Assembly (NCBI RefSeq): GCF_029227915.1
Contig: NC_079878.1
Coordinates: forward strand, 7,688,001 to 7,752,000
Origin: Hydractinia symbiolongicarpus
Lineage: Eukaryota; Cnidaria; Hydrozoa; Anthoathecata; Hydractiniidae
Reading direction: 5' to 3'
Length of the DNA: 64,000 bases
A program made the position numbers and the translations under genes. Each line of letters starts with the position of its first letter. Position 1 is the first letter of the stretch. The notes beneath the pieces were generated by a model. That model was not told the origin of the DNA. It saw nothing but the letters and a program-made list of their open reading frames with translations, and did not search any database. Shown here piece by piece: positions 32,656 to 43,800 of the stretch.

Positions 32656-33150
32656 TTTGAATCAAGAAGCTGAATCGAGGGGGGCGACCTCAGGACCTTG
32701 CATACCCGATATGTTGGACCTCAAGCCAGTCAAGCGTCAGAATCAAATATTTTTTTCCGTATCTCGGTACTTTTCCTGTTATGAAATTTGATTACGTTTG
32801 CATGTCAATTGTATTGGATGAAAAAAAAAACGGTAGCTAGGATAACCAGATAATGATTGCAGAACCAAACAAATATTAGGGGCGGCCCACTTTTTTGCTA
32901 AGTAAGCAATATTTTTTTATTTTCTGCCAATAAGTGTCTCCATTACTGCATAAAGTTTGATGTTATCAAGCTTTCCTGAAGTCCACGGTGTAGCCGTTTT
33001 ACGTGGTTTATGACTCTAAAAATGCGTTGACTTCCAGGGGCTTTGCTGGACCCACCAAGGCAGAGAGCGCCCCCTGGACCCCAGCTGTTACAGCAATCGC
33101 TTCGCTCGTTGATTGTCGCTGATCCGGAAAAATTGTTGCCGTGTCCCCGT
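32656..33150. other. CDC16 upstream region with GC-richer repeat
   Basis: Immediately upstream of CDC16 the sequence is AT-rich. At about 32990-33130 it contains a GC-richer stretch (GGGGCTTTGCTGGACCC, GCGCCCCCTGGACCCC, CGCTTCGCTCGTTGATT) that looks like a dispersed repeat fragment. No gene was recognised. Confidence 0.45.
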
Positions 33151-33164
33151 AGCTTTAAGCACCC

Positions 33165-33545
33165 AACACTTATTAAGCACTTATTGACACTAAACACTTA
33201 TTGAGCGCTTATATGAGGGGGGGGGGACTCATATAAGCGCTCACCTGATAAATCGGGGCGCTCAATCGAAAACTACCTTGAGAAACTAGGCGTTTATTTG
33301 AAAATTTTACTTTCTTATATTGGAGAACCCTAAAAGACTAAAGTTTATCTTGTTACATCTTTTGTTCAGTTTTATTTTTCATAAAAAAAAAACAAAATTG
33401 TAAATTACCGTTGTGTTTAATTTGTACAAAATTAGGAAAAATTTATAAGCGCCCAGCATTTTTTAAGCGCCCCCATTTGATTAAGCGCCCATGCAAAAAA
33501 TCAAAAAATTAATAAGCGCCAAGGACGCTTGTTCGGATTACGGTA
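33165..33545. repeat. MITE-like element with repeated TAAGCGCC motifs
   Basis: Copies of TTAAGCGCCC or its complement (GAGCGCTTATATGAG, ATAAGCGCTCACC, TATAAGCGCCCAG, TTAAGCGCCCCC, ATTAAGCGCCCATG, TAATAAGCGCC) lie at both ends of an AT-rich core. The left group includes a G tract and is inverted relative to the right group. This resembles pogo-type MITEs whose ends carry iterated motifs. Exact ends are unclear. Confidence 0.5.
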
Positions 33546-34260
33546 GCTTCGTTAAAAAATTGTCACGATAACAAGGAATTACGGAATACATAATCGGAAC
33601 AACTGGGCTTTAATACACACGAAGCGGGGAATTTTTAAATGCAGGTCATTTTTTTTCTTTATCTGGATCTGTTTTTGTTATTATGATCAAATTTCTGCAA
33701 AAATATGTGTTTCTGTATAGTGCTGCCAAAATCCATGTAGCTAGCCAGACAGTCAGGTCAGGGTAAACACCTACAGTGGACTAGTTAGGCGCCATGGTAT
33801 GGTAGGCTAGCTAGCCAGGAGACCTAGCATAATTGGGTTAAGTAAAGCTAGCCGTACCTAACAGCCGCACCTTAGCCGTACCTTAGCCGTACTTAAGAAA
33901 ATTCGTAATTAGCAGCTCTGTGTAAGACCACTTGCTTCTAAGCTTAAAATTAGTAGTTAATGTATATCAAAGTTAAATTGTCTAACTTTTATTTCGTCTT
34001 TTAGGTGAATATCTATGCCGATAAAAAAGATGCAAAATGGAGCACTCCATCGTCGAGCCCCAGTAACCCCCAGGGAATCCTCAATGATGAAACACCGATA
34101 ATAATATATCTTACATGTATTATAATTTTTATAAAATGATTTTGATACAAATACAAAAGAGATTTTTAAAATTGAATGTATGAAAAACATTAGTAAAGTA
34201 AGATTGAACATTATTACGCTGCGGACAATATTAGAGCTAGCGCTAAAAGTGACTACAGCT

Positions 34261-34920
34261 GGCTAAATTTAAATACGGTTGCCAAAATAAGGTACGGCTA
34301 GATAATATTAAGGTACGGCTGGGTCTTATCATATAAGAAACAATTTCAAATGCTAAAAACGTTCAATAAAAACGAAATTATGTTAGGTACGGGTAGCCAA
34401 AATAAGGTACGGCTGGAAAATATTAAGGTACGGCTGGGTCCTATCATATAAGAAAAAACTTCAAATGCTACAAATGTTCAATAAAAACGAAATTATGTTA
34501 GGTACGGCTAGCCAAAATAAGGTACGGCTGGACCATATTAAGGTACGGCTGGGTCCTATCATATAAGAAACAACTTTAAAAGCTAAAAACGTTCAATAAA
34601 AACAAAATTAAGTTAGGTACGGCTAACCAAAATAAGGTACGGCTGGAAAATATTAAGGTACGGCTGGGTCCTATCATATAAGAAAAAACTTCACATGCTA
34701 CAAATGTTCAATAAAAACGAAATTATGTTAGGTACGGCTAACCAAAATAAGGTACGGCTGGACAATATTAAGGTACGGCTGGGACCTATCATATAAGAAA
34801 CAACTTCAAATGCTAAAAACGTTCAATAAAAACGAAATTAAGTTAGGTACGGCTAGCTAAAATAAGGTACGGCTGGACCATATTAAGGTAAGGCTGGATT
34901 TTATTATATAAGAAACAACT
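34261..34920 (+). repeat. Left-arm tandem repeats of the foldback element (period about 116 bp)
   Basis: More than five units, each with three copies of the core GGTACGGCT (in the contexts GGTACGGCTAGCC, AAGGTACGGCTGG, TTAAGGTACGGCTGGG), followed by CTATCATATAAGAAA and GTTCAATAAAAACGAAATTA. Unit-to-unit changes alternate between two subtypes (AAAATATT or CCATATT, CAAATGTTC or AAAACGTTC). Confidence 0.9.
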
Positions 34921-35307
34921 TCAAATGCTAAAAAAAAATTAATATAAACGAAAAACAATAAGTACGTAGAAGAAGTAGAGTTTACTGGAAAGTAAAGTGC
35001 GGGCGAGGTTAAGAAAAAAATTGTATGCAATATGCTCTACTAGGTTGGCTCCACATTGTTTTCTGCACAGGAAAATAAAAAAATGCTACTTTGAAAGTGA
35101 TGCGGTAAATCTTCTGTCTAACTGAGGTATAGACAGTGAATGTCTGAATAAGGAGTAGAATTAACGTTTTCGCCAGTTGAAGGACACACGCGTTTTTATT
35201 CGTTGGATGTTATTGTTAATGGAAGAGATGTAAACTTTTTATTTAAAACAAAAGAACTTTTAAAAAATTTTAATATTCGTTGTTGTTTATGAGTGCACGT
35301 TATTTTA

Positions 35308-37079
35308 ATGATGGAAAACGATAAGAAAAAGGAAGAACCTAATAAAGCCGCGAAACAATATGTGAGTAAAGGTTTTTGATTTTTAATTTTGATTGTGTTA
35401 ACTGTGTCCTGATTTAATTCAGCATATACACTTATTATAAAAACAATTTTTTATAAGAACAATAAGGTTAAAAATTATTGACAAATAAGAACGAAATAAC
35501 AACTATACTCAAGGGCAAAATTTTACTGATTTTTCTAAAAACAACCAACAAACATAAAGAAATATTTCTTGACAGAATTAAAATGAGAATGCGCTAACAC
35601 ATTAACAAATAAGATGAAAAATAATAACCAAGAGAATCCAAGTCTAGGTGGTTATTACAAAAAAAACTGTCACTTCATTCCTCACACACTCTTTTTTTCT
35701 ATTACAAGAGCAAAATATACACTACTATTTTCTATTTTCAACACCTAAAAAATATTTTATGCTCAGATGAAGTACACTTCTTGGCATACTAGTTTAAACA
35801 TGCAAAATCACGCCTGGTATTTTCGGTATGTTGTCAAATGTGGTCAGCCCGTGTTATGAGTTGTCCTTATTGAAGGAGAATGCGGAGATTTTGATTCTGA
35901 TAAGAAAAAGCAGCGAGAAGTTGGGACCGAGGAACAGTCATACATAATGGCAGATGATTCTCCATTTAAAAAACATTACACGCAATTGTACTACACAAAA
36001 AAAGCTGTTATCGAAAAGCAAGTTCATGAAGACAAGGTTTTAAATTTGTTCTCGCCAACATTATGCAACATTATGCTGGCATCGTGGGTCATTTTGCTGC
36101 GTTCTTGCTTTTAATTCACCAACTGATTTCGATAACCAGAGCTTAGAATCGATGTTGGCGAAGACAGCAATAAAAGATAAGAAAAGCTTAAGGACTGACT
36201 TGGTGTTCCTTGTACTTCCATATGGTGTTCTTTTAATTGATATCAACGAAGTCAAATTTTACAATATTGGCAATGAAACGTTTTTGAATTCAAGTTAGTT
36301 TTATTGTTACTTCACTGCTATTTTGTAGCGTTTTTAAACTTTTTAAATGTAATGAGGTTATAAGGCTAAAAGTGTTCTTGAAGCGTTCTTTAAAGTCAGG
36401 AAACAGGTAACACAGGTTCTTTGATTTTTGTGACAAATGTTCTTACCTACTAAGATACTGTTCTTAACTTGTTCTAAATTTTAACCTAGAAATGCATTAT
36501 GTTGTTTTACGGCTTTACATGCGTACACGTTCGTTCTAGTAAAATGATTTAAAGCAGTAGCAGATGTTTTTTGAAAAGCATAAATATAATTTCTTCTTAT
36601 TTTCTATTTCAGGTGTGACATTTGTAAAACTTATTCATTTTGCAAATGTTCTTTATTTACAAAGGACAGGGATCTATCCAAAAGATACATTTTCTATTGT
36701 TAAATTGAAAAAATCGGAAAATGAAACATCTCAATCTCATCAAACACATGCTATTTGTTGCGAAGTACTATTCGGTCTTCTGAACAAGAGAAACATCCTG
36801 ACTTATCCATATAAGTTTCGGCAATTGCTTTTGGTAGCTCAATGTTTGATTGCAATCGATTTGGAGAATACGGATGGTTGTTTACGACAGATTAAAGCCT
36901 TTTTAGAGTCCCGTTTCTCATACTTAAAGCTGATCACGCTGGACAGCCATCCCAGCTCGCATTTTTCGTGCCTTGTTGAATCAGACGAAACACTTTTTGT
37001 AAAGGAGATTGCAACAAACAAAGTAGTTAAAGACATGCAACGTCTTTTGCAAAATGATATTTCATATCAACTTTCTTAA
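35308..37079 (+). pseudogene. Cargo gene of the foldback element, unknown (possible p31comet/HORMA-like), broken
   Basis: Three exons by splice sites and phase: 35308-35371 (MMENDKKKEEPNKAAKQYVSK), about 35876-36295, and 36613-37079 (stop). Exon 2 has a tandem duplication of CAACATTATG (36056-36075); it shifts frame and hits a stop at about 36108. Past it the reading continues with FCCVLAFNSPTDFDNQSLES and LVFLVLPYGVLLIDINEVKF, which joins in phase to VTFVKLIHFANVLYLQRTGI. The final exon has FANVLYLQRTGIYPKDTF and CEVLFGLLNKRNILTYPYKF. The first recalls the LYQRGIYPxxTF helix of HORMA proteins (MAD2). The second recalls the matching part of the p31comet protein MAD2L1BP. This is a weak, by-eye resemblance. 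There is no DDE motif, so it is not a transposase. Confidence 0.45.
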
Positions 37080-37139
37080 AATATATGTAAGCATGTTTTG
37101 AAATTTATTATTATGTTCTGCAGCGTCCTTTATACGTTC

Positions 37140-37765
37140 TTACTGTTGTGCAACATTTGTAGCATTTGAAGATGTTTCTTATACGATAGGACCCAGCCGT
37201 ACCTTAATATTTTCCAGCCGTACCTTATTTTAGCTAGCCGTACCTAACCTAATTTCGTTTTTATGGAACATTTGTAGCATTTGAAGATGTTTCTTATACG
37301 ATAGGACCTAGCCGTACCTTAATATGGTCCAGCCGTACCTTATTTTAGCTAGCCGTACCTAACCTAATTTCGTTTTTATGGAACAATTTTAGCATTTGAA
37401 GATGTTTCTTATACGATAGGACCTAGCCGTACCTTAATATGGTCCAGCCGTACCTTATTTTAGCTAGCCGTACCTAACCTAATTTCGTTTTTATGGAACA
37501 TTTGTAGCATTTGAAGATGTTTCTTATACGATAGGACCCAGCCGTACCTTAATATTTTCCAGCCGTACCTTATTTTAGCTAGCCGTACCTAACCTAATTT
37601 CGTTTTTATGGAACAATTTTAGCATTTGAAGATGTTTCTTATACGATAGGACCTAGCCGTACCTTAATATGGTCCAGCCGTACCTTATTTTAGCTAGCCG
37701 TACTTAACTTAATTTCGTTTTTATTGTACATATTTTAGCCTTTAAAGTTGTTTCTTATATGATAG
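37140..37765 (-). repeat. Right-arm tandem repeats of the foldback element
   Basis: About five units in the opposite orientation to the left arm, with AGCCGTACC cores and TTTCTTATACGATAGGACC. Adjacent units are almost identical, more so than in the left arm, which suggests recent homogenisation. Confidence 0.9.
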
Positions 37766-38186
37766 GACCCAACCGTAAAATATATGTTGTCTTATAATTT
37801 TCATATTTTTCCTCTCTTTTCCTTACCTATCCCCTTTATTTTACTTTACTTGATAAGTCGCATTGAAGTTCACCGCTCGTACTAACCACCTTTTTATTGC
37901 CAGCCGTACTTAATTTGTCGATTTGGGAATCACCTTCCCGCGCTCTCCCCCGTTTGGTTTCTATAAGAGCAAGATGTTTCGTTAACATTTTTTCGTATTT
38001 TGCGGGTTCATTGTGATTGAGAAACAGAAATTCAGTGACACAACAAATTTACCACTACGATTAGCTCAGTTTTTTCCATTAAAATACATTACCTCACCTT
38101 AAAAAGAAAAGTGTAGTTACGTACGGCTAAGGTACGGCTTAGGTACGGCTGTTAGGTACGGCTAGCTTTACCTAAGCGCATAATTG

Positions 38187-39767
38187 TTCTTTCCACCATG
38201 AAATCAGAATAGTTAAGGTGGAACTGAATTAGATGTCCTCAAAGAAAGCTCAGTTAACTAGGCCATAGGCTAGCTACCTACTAAACCAATTTGTAACCTA
38301 ATTACATTAAGCTACTAAAAACTGAAGTTTCCCCAAACAATTTTAAGAAATATTGCAATGGTTCTTAGGTTGCAATGGATAGTCTTTGTTATGTGACCAT
38401 GATTTAAGAATGTTGTTTCAATTTCTGATATCATAGCTTTGCAGGCAATGAAGTTATTGCATAACAAGAAAGTAGGTTATGTGTCACTTATACTGTATTC
38501 AGGTATATATAATAATGCATCATCCACCACATTTGATATTTCATTATTTGAAACAACAAAGCTAGCTACCCAACAAACAAAGCTAAATGTGGTACACTCA
38601 TTTTTGTTAATAGTCTTTACAAACCTTTTACAAGACATGACCTCGAAGCTAAATCTGTTCAGTTCCAGAGTACTTGGATTGAGAACAAAACAAATAAAAA
38701 CATATGTGGTTGTATTGGCATCCTAGACTAAATTTTGACAATTTTCTTTTTTATATGGAACATAAGAAATTAGCCAAAAAAAAGTTGAGAAAGTTAGCTC
38801 CTTTCTTAATTTTTTTAACTTTACTCTGTAGCTATAGCTTTCTTCCCCTTCAACATCCTTCTAGGGTGGTAGAAAATCAAACTCCATCTTTAATTGATAA
38901 TATTTTCAGCAATAACTATTTATCACTATTTATATATTTTGTATTTCTAGAGGTTTTAGAAAAAAATAGAATATATGTATATTGTATTATATTGTATATA
39001 TACTACCTTCTAATTTGAAATTTTTATTTCATTGATTACTAATACCATGTTCATCATGACACATTGCCCACACACTAACTGTTGACCATAGCTTTTCGAT
39101 CTTCCTTCGCAGTAACAGCTCTCAGGTTTGCTTCTTTCGGGGAAATATATGATTATTCTTTGGGCTCAGAGTTCTCTTCATCCTCCTGAAATTCTGGTTC
39201 AAACTGAAACCCAGTCACTTTTTCTTATATATATTTACTAAAAATGTATTTTAAAATTTATTTTACTTATTTGAAACTTTTTTCTTTAAAGAATGTTCTG
39301 TTTTTACTGGAGCTCCCTTTTTTCTATACAATTGCTTACGTAAGTTGTCCAGATATCTGACCAGATTTCAACGACCTCTTGCAGAAGACGAATATATATG
39401 ATGCAAGTGAACTTACTTCATTTTGTTTGTTCTTTTTATTTATCTTTAAAGCATAAGGACCCTATATTTTTAATAAATTGAGAAAATTTAGTTTTTCGCT
39501 CTATATTCCTTTAAAAGCTGTTCTGTGATTTATAATGATTTTTATTCTTAAATACTTAATGTCACCTAGTTGAGTAACAAGTGGCTTAACTAGACATGTA
39601 TGCATTAACATTAAGAATGTGAATACTGTAAATCTTTTAAAAAGAACCGCTTCTATTTAGTTGTATGCTTATCAAGAACGGGGTGCTGCAAGTCTAACTT
39701 GCATCAATTGCAGAAAAATTAAATATGGCTGCACTAATTCAAAAATGTGTATTAGCTTATTATATAT
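38187..39767. other. Intergenic, no gene seen
   Basis: AT-rich DNA between the foldback element and an inverted Helitron-like copy. Short frames exist (for example 38439-38726) but show no conserved motif. Confidence 0.45.
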
Positions 39768-40325
39768 AGTTGATAAAGCCTGTGGAGAAATCCACTGAGG
39801 CAAAATAAAAATGAAAAAAAGCGTTATTTGAATTTTGATGACGTCAGCAATTCATCCACAAAAAAAAATTAGAAACTTTTTTTTATGTTTCCTTTATTAT
39901 GTAGAGCTTTAATTGCTGATAAAAATGTACATCATCATGTGCTTTTGATGAGTGATTAATGAGATATAAGGGTTTAAAATTTTGGTGACGTCAAAAGTGA
40001 CCCCAAAACGTTTTCTAGAAATTTGTATATCTCTTGCCTTCACTGTATAGATCTTAAAACGCTGATCAAGAAAATGCATCAGATCATGTAATTTTGACAA
40101 ACGATTGCAGATATATTAGGGTTTGAAGGTTTTCTGATGACGTCATCAACCCGTCCATTCCGAAATGGATTTGAGGACCCAGATTTGGGAAAATTACTCA
40201 AATTGGTCCTAGGTGGTCCCTAGTTACCGAAGCGGTGAAAAATCATTCACTTCACCACCTCATTTCCAAGTTATTTAGCCTCAAAGTGCAGTAATGGCTT
40301 CATTAATTTAATATAGGATATTGAG
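39768..40325 (-). mobile_element. Non-autonomous Helitron-like element, copy B
   Basis: The minus strand repeats the element at 16.4-17.0 kb: TATCCTATATTAAATTA, AAATAACTTGG, GGGACCACCT-type and TTTCGGAATGGACGGGTTGATGACGTCAT blocks, ending in AGTGGATTTCTCCACAGGCTTTATCAACTA. The terminal CTAG has become CTAT. It is about 15 percent diverged from copies A and C by eye. Confidence 0.6.
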
Positions 40326-40856
40326 GCGTACTTACTCAAACAGGAAACAACCAACGACCGAAACCAGCAGTTAACAAATAATAAAACTTGTGCTCTCTCT
40401 CTCTCTGTGACCCAGGGAGGACTCACCAGAGTAAAAGCACTTTACTCTGCAATATTTATTTTCACAATATATATCTTCAAAACCCCAGGTCGTACTTTAA
40501 CTTAAACTAATTAGTACATTAAATGTTGAAGAGCAATAGGCTTACTGTGTTTTACTCTATATTTAAACTCCCCTGCTAGTGGTATGGACCTATGGCCTTT
40601 AAGTAACAAGCTCAAAGTAGTCTATTGTTTTAGTTAAATTAATATAGTGTTGACTATTAGTCATAGGTCACTAACACATTGTAATATTAATAATGCAGAA
40701 TAACAAAACACTAGTGAACTAGGTTGGCCTTATACTAGGAGTCAATGGAAACACAACTTTCCTTCTGTAACCCCAATTAACATGTGCTATATTTTTAGTT
40801 TAGCACCATTTAATTATTGCATGAATTCTCCTTTAGAGGTTAGAAATATTTTTAAC

Positions 40857-43800
40857 ATGGCAGATGGGAACATTGATGCTTTTGTGCTGTCAAATCACTT
40901 TCGTGAACTTCAACAGGGTAGGTAAATATAATTTATATTTTATACACCCATTTTATAACCTATTTATTTATCTCTTATAATAATATGGAGCTTCTGTCTG
41001 TGACTTTTGCAAAGTGGATAAAATTTCTTTGATAAAGTCTATAAAACATCGCCTATAAATTTGTTCTGTAAATTAGCAAACTTTGACGTTAGAGCAATAT
41101 TGACGTCAAAGGAAAGTGTATTAAATTAGGGAAGCCATTGCATTGCACTTTTAAATTTAAGGCTAAATAACTTGGAAACGGATGGAAATAACTGATGTCA
41201 CCTCCTGCGTGGGTAACTAGGGACCACCTGGGACCAATTTGGGTAAGTTTCCCAAACCTGAGTCTCCCTGAATCCGTTTCGGAATGGACGGTTTGATGAC
41301 GTCATCACAAAACCTACAAACCCCAATATCTCTGCAACTGTTTGTCAAAAGTCCATGTTCCTATACATTTTCTTGATCAGCATTTCAAGATCTATACGAT
41401 GAGTGCAATGGGTGTACAAATTTGTGAAGAATTTTTTTTTGGAACTTTTGGTAGGGACTTTGCTGACGTCAGCAAAATTTTTAAGCCCTTATATCTCCTT
41501 AAGCGTTTGTCAAAAACATACAATACTATACATTATTTTGATCAACGTTTTAACATCTACACCTTACAGACAACGAATGACTAAATTTCACCAATTTTCT
41601 TTTTGTATATGCACTGCTGACGTCAGCAAAAAAACTAAAGCAACCTATTTTTCCATTGTTCTTCTGCCATAGTGGATTTTTCCACGGGCTTTACTGACTA
41701 GTTCTATAATGTTTTAAATTTTTTTTGCCTACATTATTATTTATTAAAGAAAACAATTTAAAACATCGCAATTATAACAGCCTTTCACTTCCAAACGGCT
41801 TGGAACTAAATGTAAATATATGCATTAAATATACATACTTACTAATGTTATGTTACCAAAAACAATCTTGGGAAAAAATATGATCTCAAATTTTCTAAAG
41901 CAAAGTAGGTAAACCTACTGTACATACCTAAAATTTAACCATTTTTATAATTTGTATATATAACAGCCTCTACTTTTTCATTTAACTGAATATATTTTAT
42001 AAGTGTAATGTTCTTTGATTAGATTAAGTCCCAGGCTATTAATGTCCATAAAACTTCTTTATATAAAAAGAGTGTAAACTGAAAGATACTTCCTTGAGAC
42101 TTTACAACAATTGTGGGTTTAAAATGTGACTTTAAGATGCATCTCAAATAATTACTCAAATATAAAGCTTCAAGTTCAAATCTGTATGTGAAAGTTAATC
42201 AGTTTAATTTTTTGAATAGACCTTCTTCTTTTTTGGAATAAGTTGCAAAGACATTAGAAAATAATTTTAAAATGAAATTTTTTTTTTTTTTTTTAATTTA
42301 AAATTTAATGGGAAACGAATGTGTTAATGTTGTTAAAAATAATTTTCTAAGGAAAGAGATTGACAAAGAAATAATGTGTTATTTTGTAGAAATGATATGC
42401 AAATGTTATTAAAAATAATGGCGAAAAGGATGTGCAAATGTCATTACAAATCAATTTTGGCCCAAAAGGCTTCTTTTATGCTTATGATATTTGGATTGGA
42501 TGGCTCTGTAGTAGCTCTGGTCTGGAAAATATACAAAAGTTTCAAGAACACGTTAAGGCCAGATGCTATACCTATAGTATATCACATACCAGAGAAAGAT
42601 ATTTTCTTTTAAATTTGTGTAAACTCGTTAGTTTCATGGGATTTCTCTTGGCAATTGTTTTAAGGAAGGAACACAAAGGCAGTTCTTGAGTGCTTAAACC
42701 TCTCATATGAGCTACAGACACCTTTGCAAAGGTACATGTGCAGAAAACATTAAAAGCAATTCTCATGCTTGAAATAAGTCATATTGGTTTAAATAAAACC
42801 TGTTTCAGGTTATTAGGTGGAATGTTTATCCAATCCGGAAAAGCTGGAAAAACATTATGCCAGTAAAAATAGGGTTAAATATAAGTCATGCACAACCTCA
42901 ACGTGCTAGTTTTACACTTTCTGAACATTATAACCTGGCTGGTTGACAAACATGCTACCTCACTCATCAAATAAGATACTATTTCCTGAAATTTTTTAAC
43001 TTAGATCCAGCCAGTTATGTCCATTTATTATTACAACTAATATTCTCTGATAGATTTCTTCTTCTAGCATTTATGCGATTTTTTTGGGGCTACTATTGTT
43101 CTCTCTCCACGCACCTTGTTTTAAAGTCAAACAAACTTAGCCAACTTGCTGTTTGAATTCAAAACACACATCCAATCCAAAATTATATATCATCAACCTG
43201 TACCAGGGCTATTACAGAGCCGTTTCGACACAATATCAAAGACGTAGAAGAGTCCCGGGAATAAGATTGATTATTTTTCCAAGAAAAGAAATTCAATAAG
43301 AAAAGGATATTTAAAAGGCCATAAAAATAATTTTCTGAGGAAAGAAGGTTAATATGAAAGTTGGTAAAAGTACTTTTTTTTTTTTATGTTCCCTTCAATA
43401 AAAGATCGCTATTATTCTCTTTCTTTCATACAGTTATCTGCCCCATAATTGCTATCTAAGAGATATGCACAAAATTGGTGTGTAGCATTCTTGCCCACCA
43501 CAGTAGTTCAGACAGTAGTTCAGTTCTTTTAATTATGATCATAATAATATCTCACTTGTAACATATCTATATTTGAAGACTATATTAGTATTTTCATTAA
43601 ATATTTACTATAAAACGATAATATATAAACATTAAAAATCCATGATAAGCTGAAAACACACTTCATATTTCTAATAACGTCAATTTCATTTAAGTTATTT
43701 ATTTTTTAGAAAAGAAGAAACTTGAAAATAAACTGGAACATCTAAGGATGAAACGCAAAGATCTTGAATCTAAACAGGACACAGGTAATTGTTATAATTA

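Larger units (their letters stand above)
33836..38177 (+). mobile_element. Foldback/MULE-like transposon with 9-bp target duplication and cargo gene
   Basis: Perfect direct repeats GCATAATTG at 33827-33835 and 38178-38186 flank a 4342-bp element. The ends are inverted repeats of about 60 bp (GGTTAAGTAAAGCTAGCCG against GCTTAGGTAAAGCTAGCCG, continuing through TAACAGCCG and several GCCGTACCTTA motifs). Inside each end lies a long arm of tandem repeats in opposite orientation: 34261-34920 and 37140-37765. The middle holds a split gene (35308-37079). Nine-bp duplications with tandem-repeat inverted arms are described for Drosophila Foldback elements and fit Mutator-like transposition. No transposase is visible, so the copy is non-autonomous. 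Confidence 0.75.

Noticed and set aside
36564-36612. Start codon at 36564 for the cargo gene's last part
   Set aside because: The stretch before 36613 is pyrimidine-rich and ends in a clear acceptor; phase agrees with the upstream exon, so the ATG is intronic.
42376-42689. Overlapping frames in intron 1 of the coiled-coil gene as a gene
   Set aside because: No start context, splice partner or conserved motif; likely chance.
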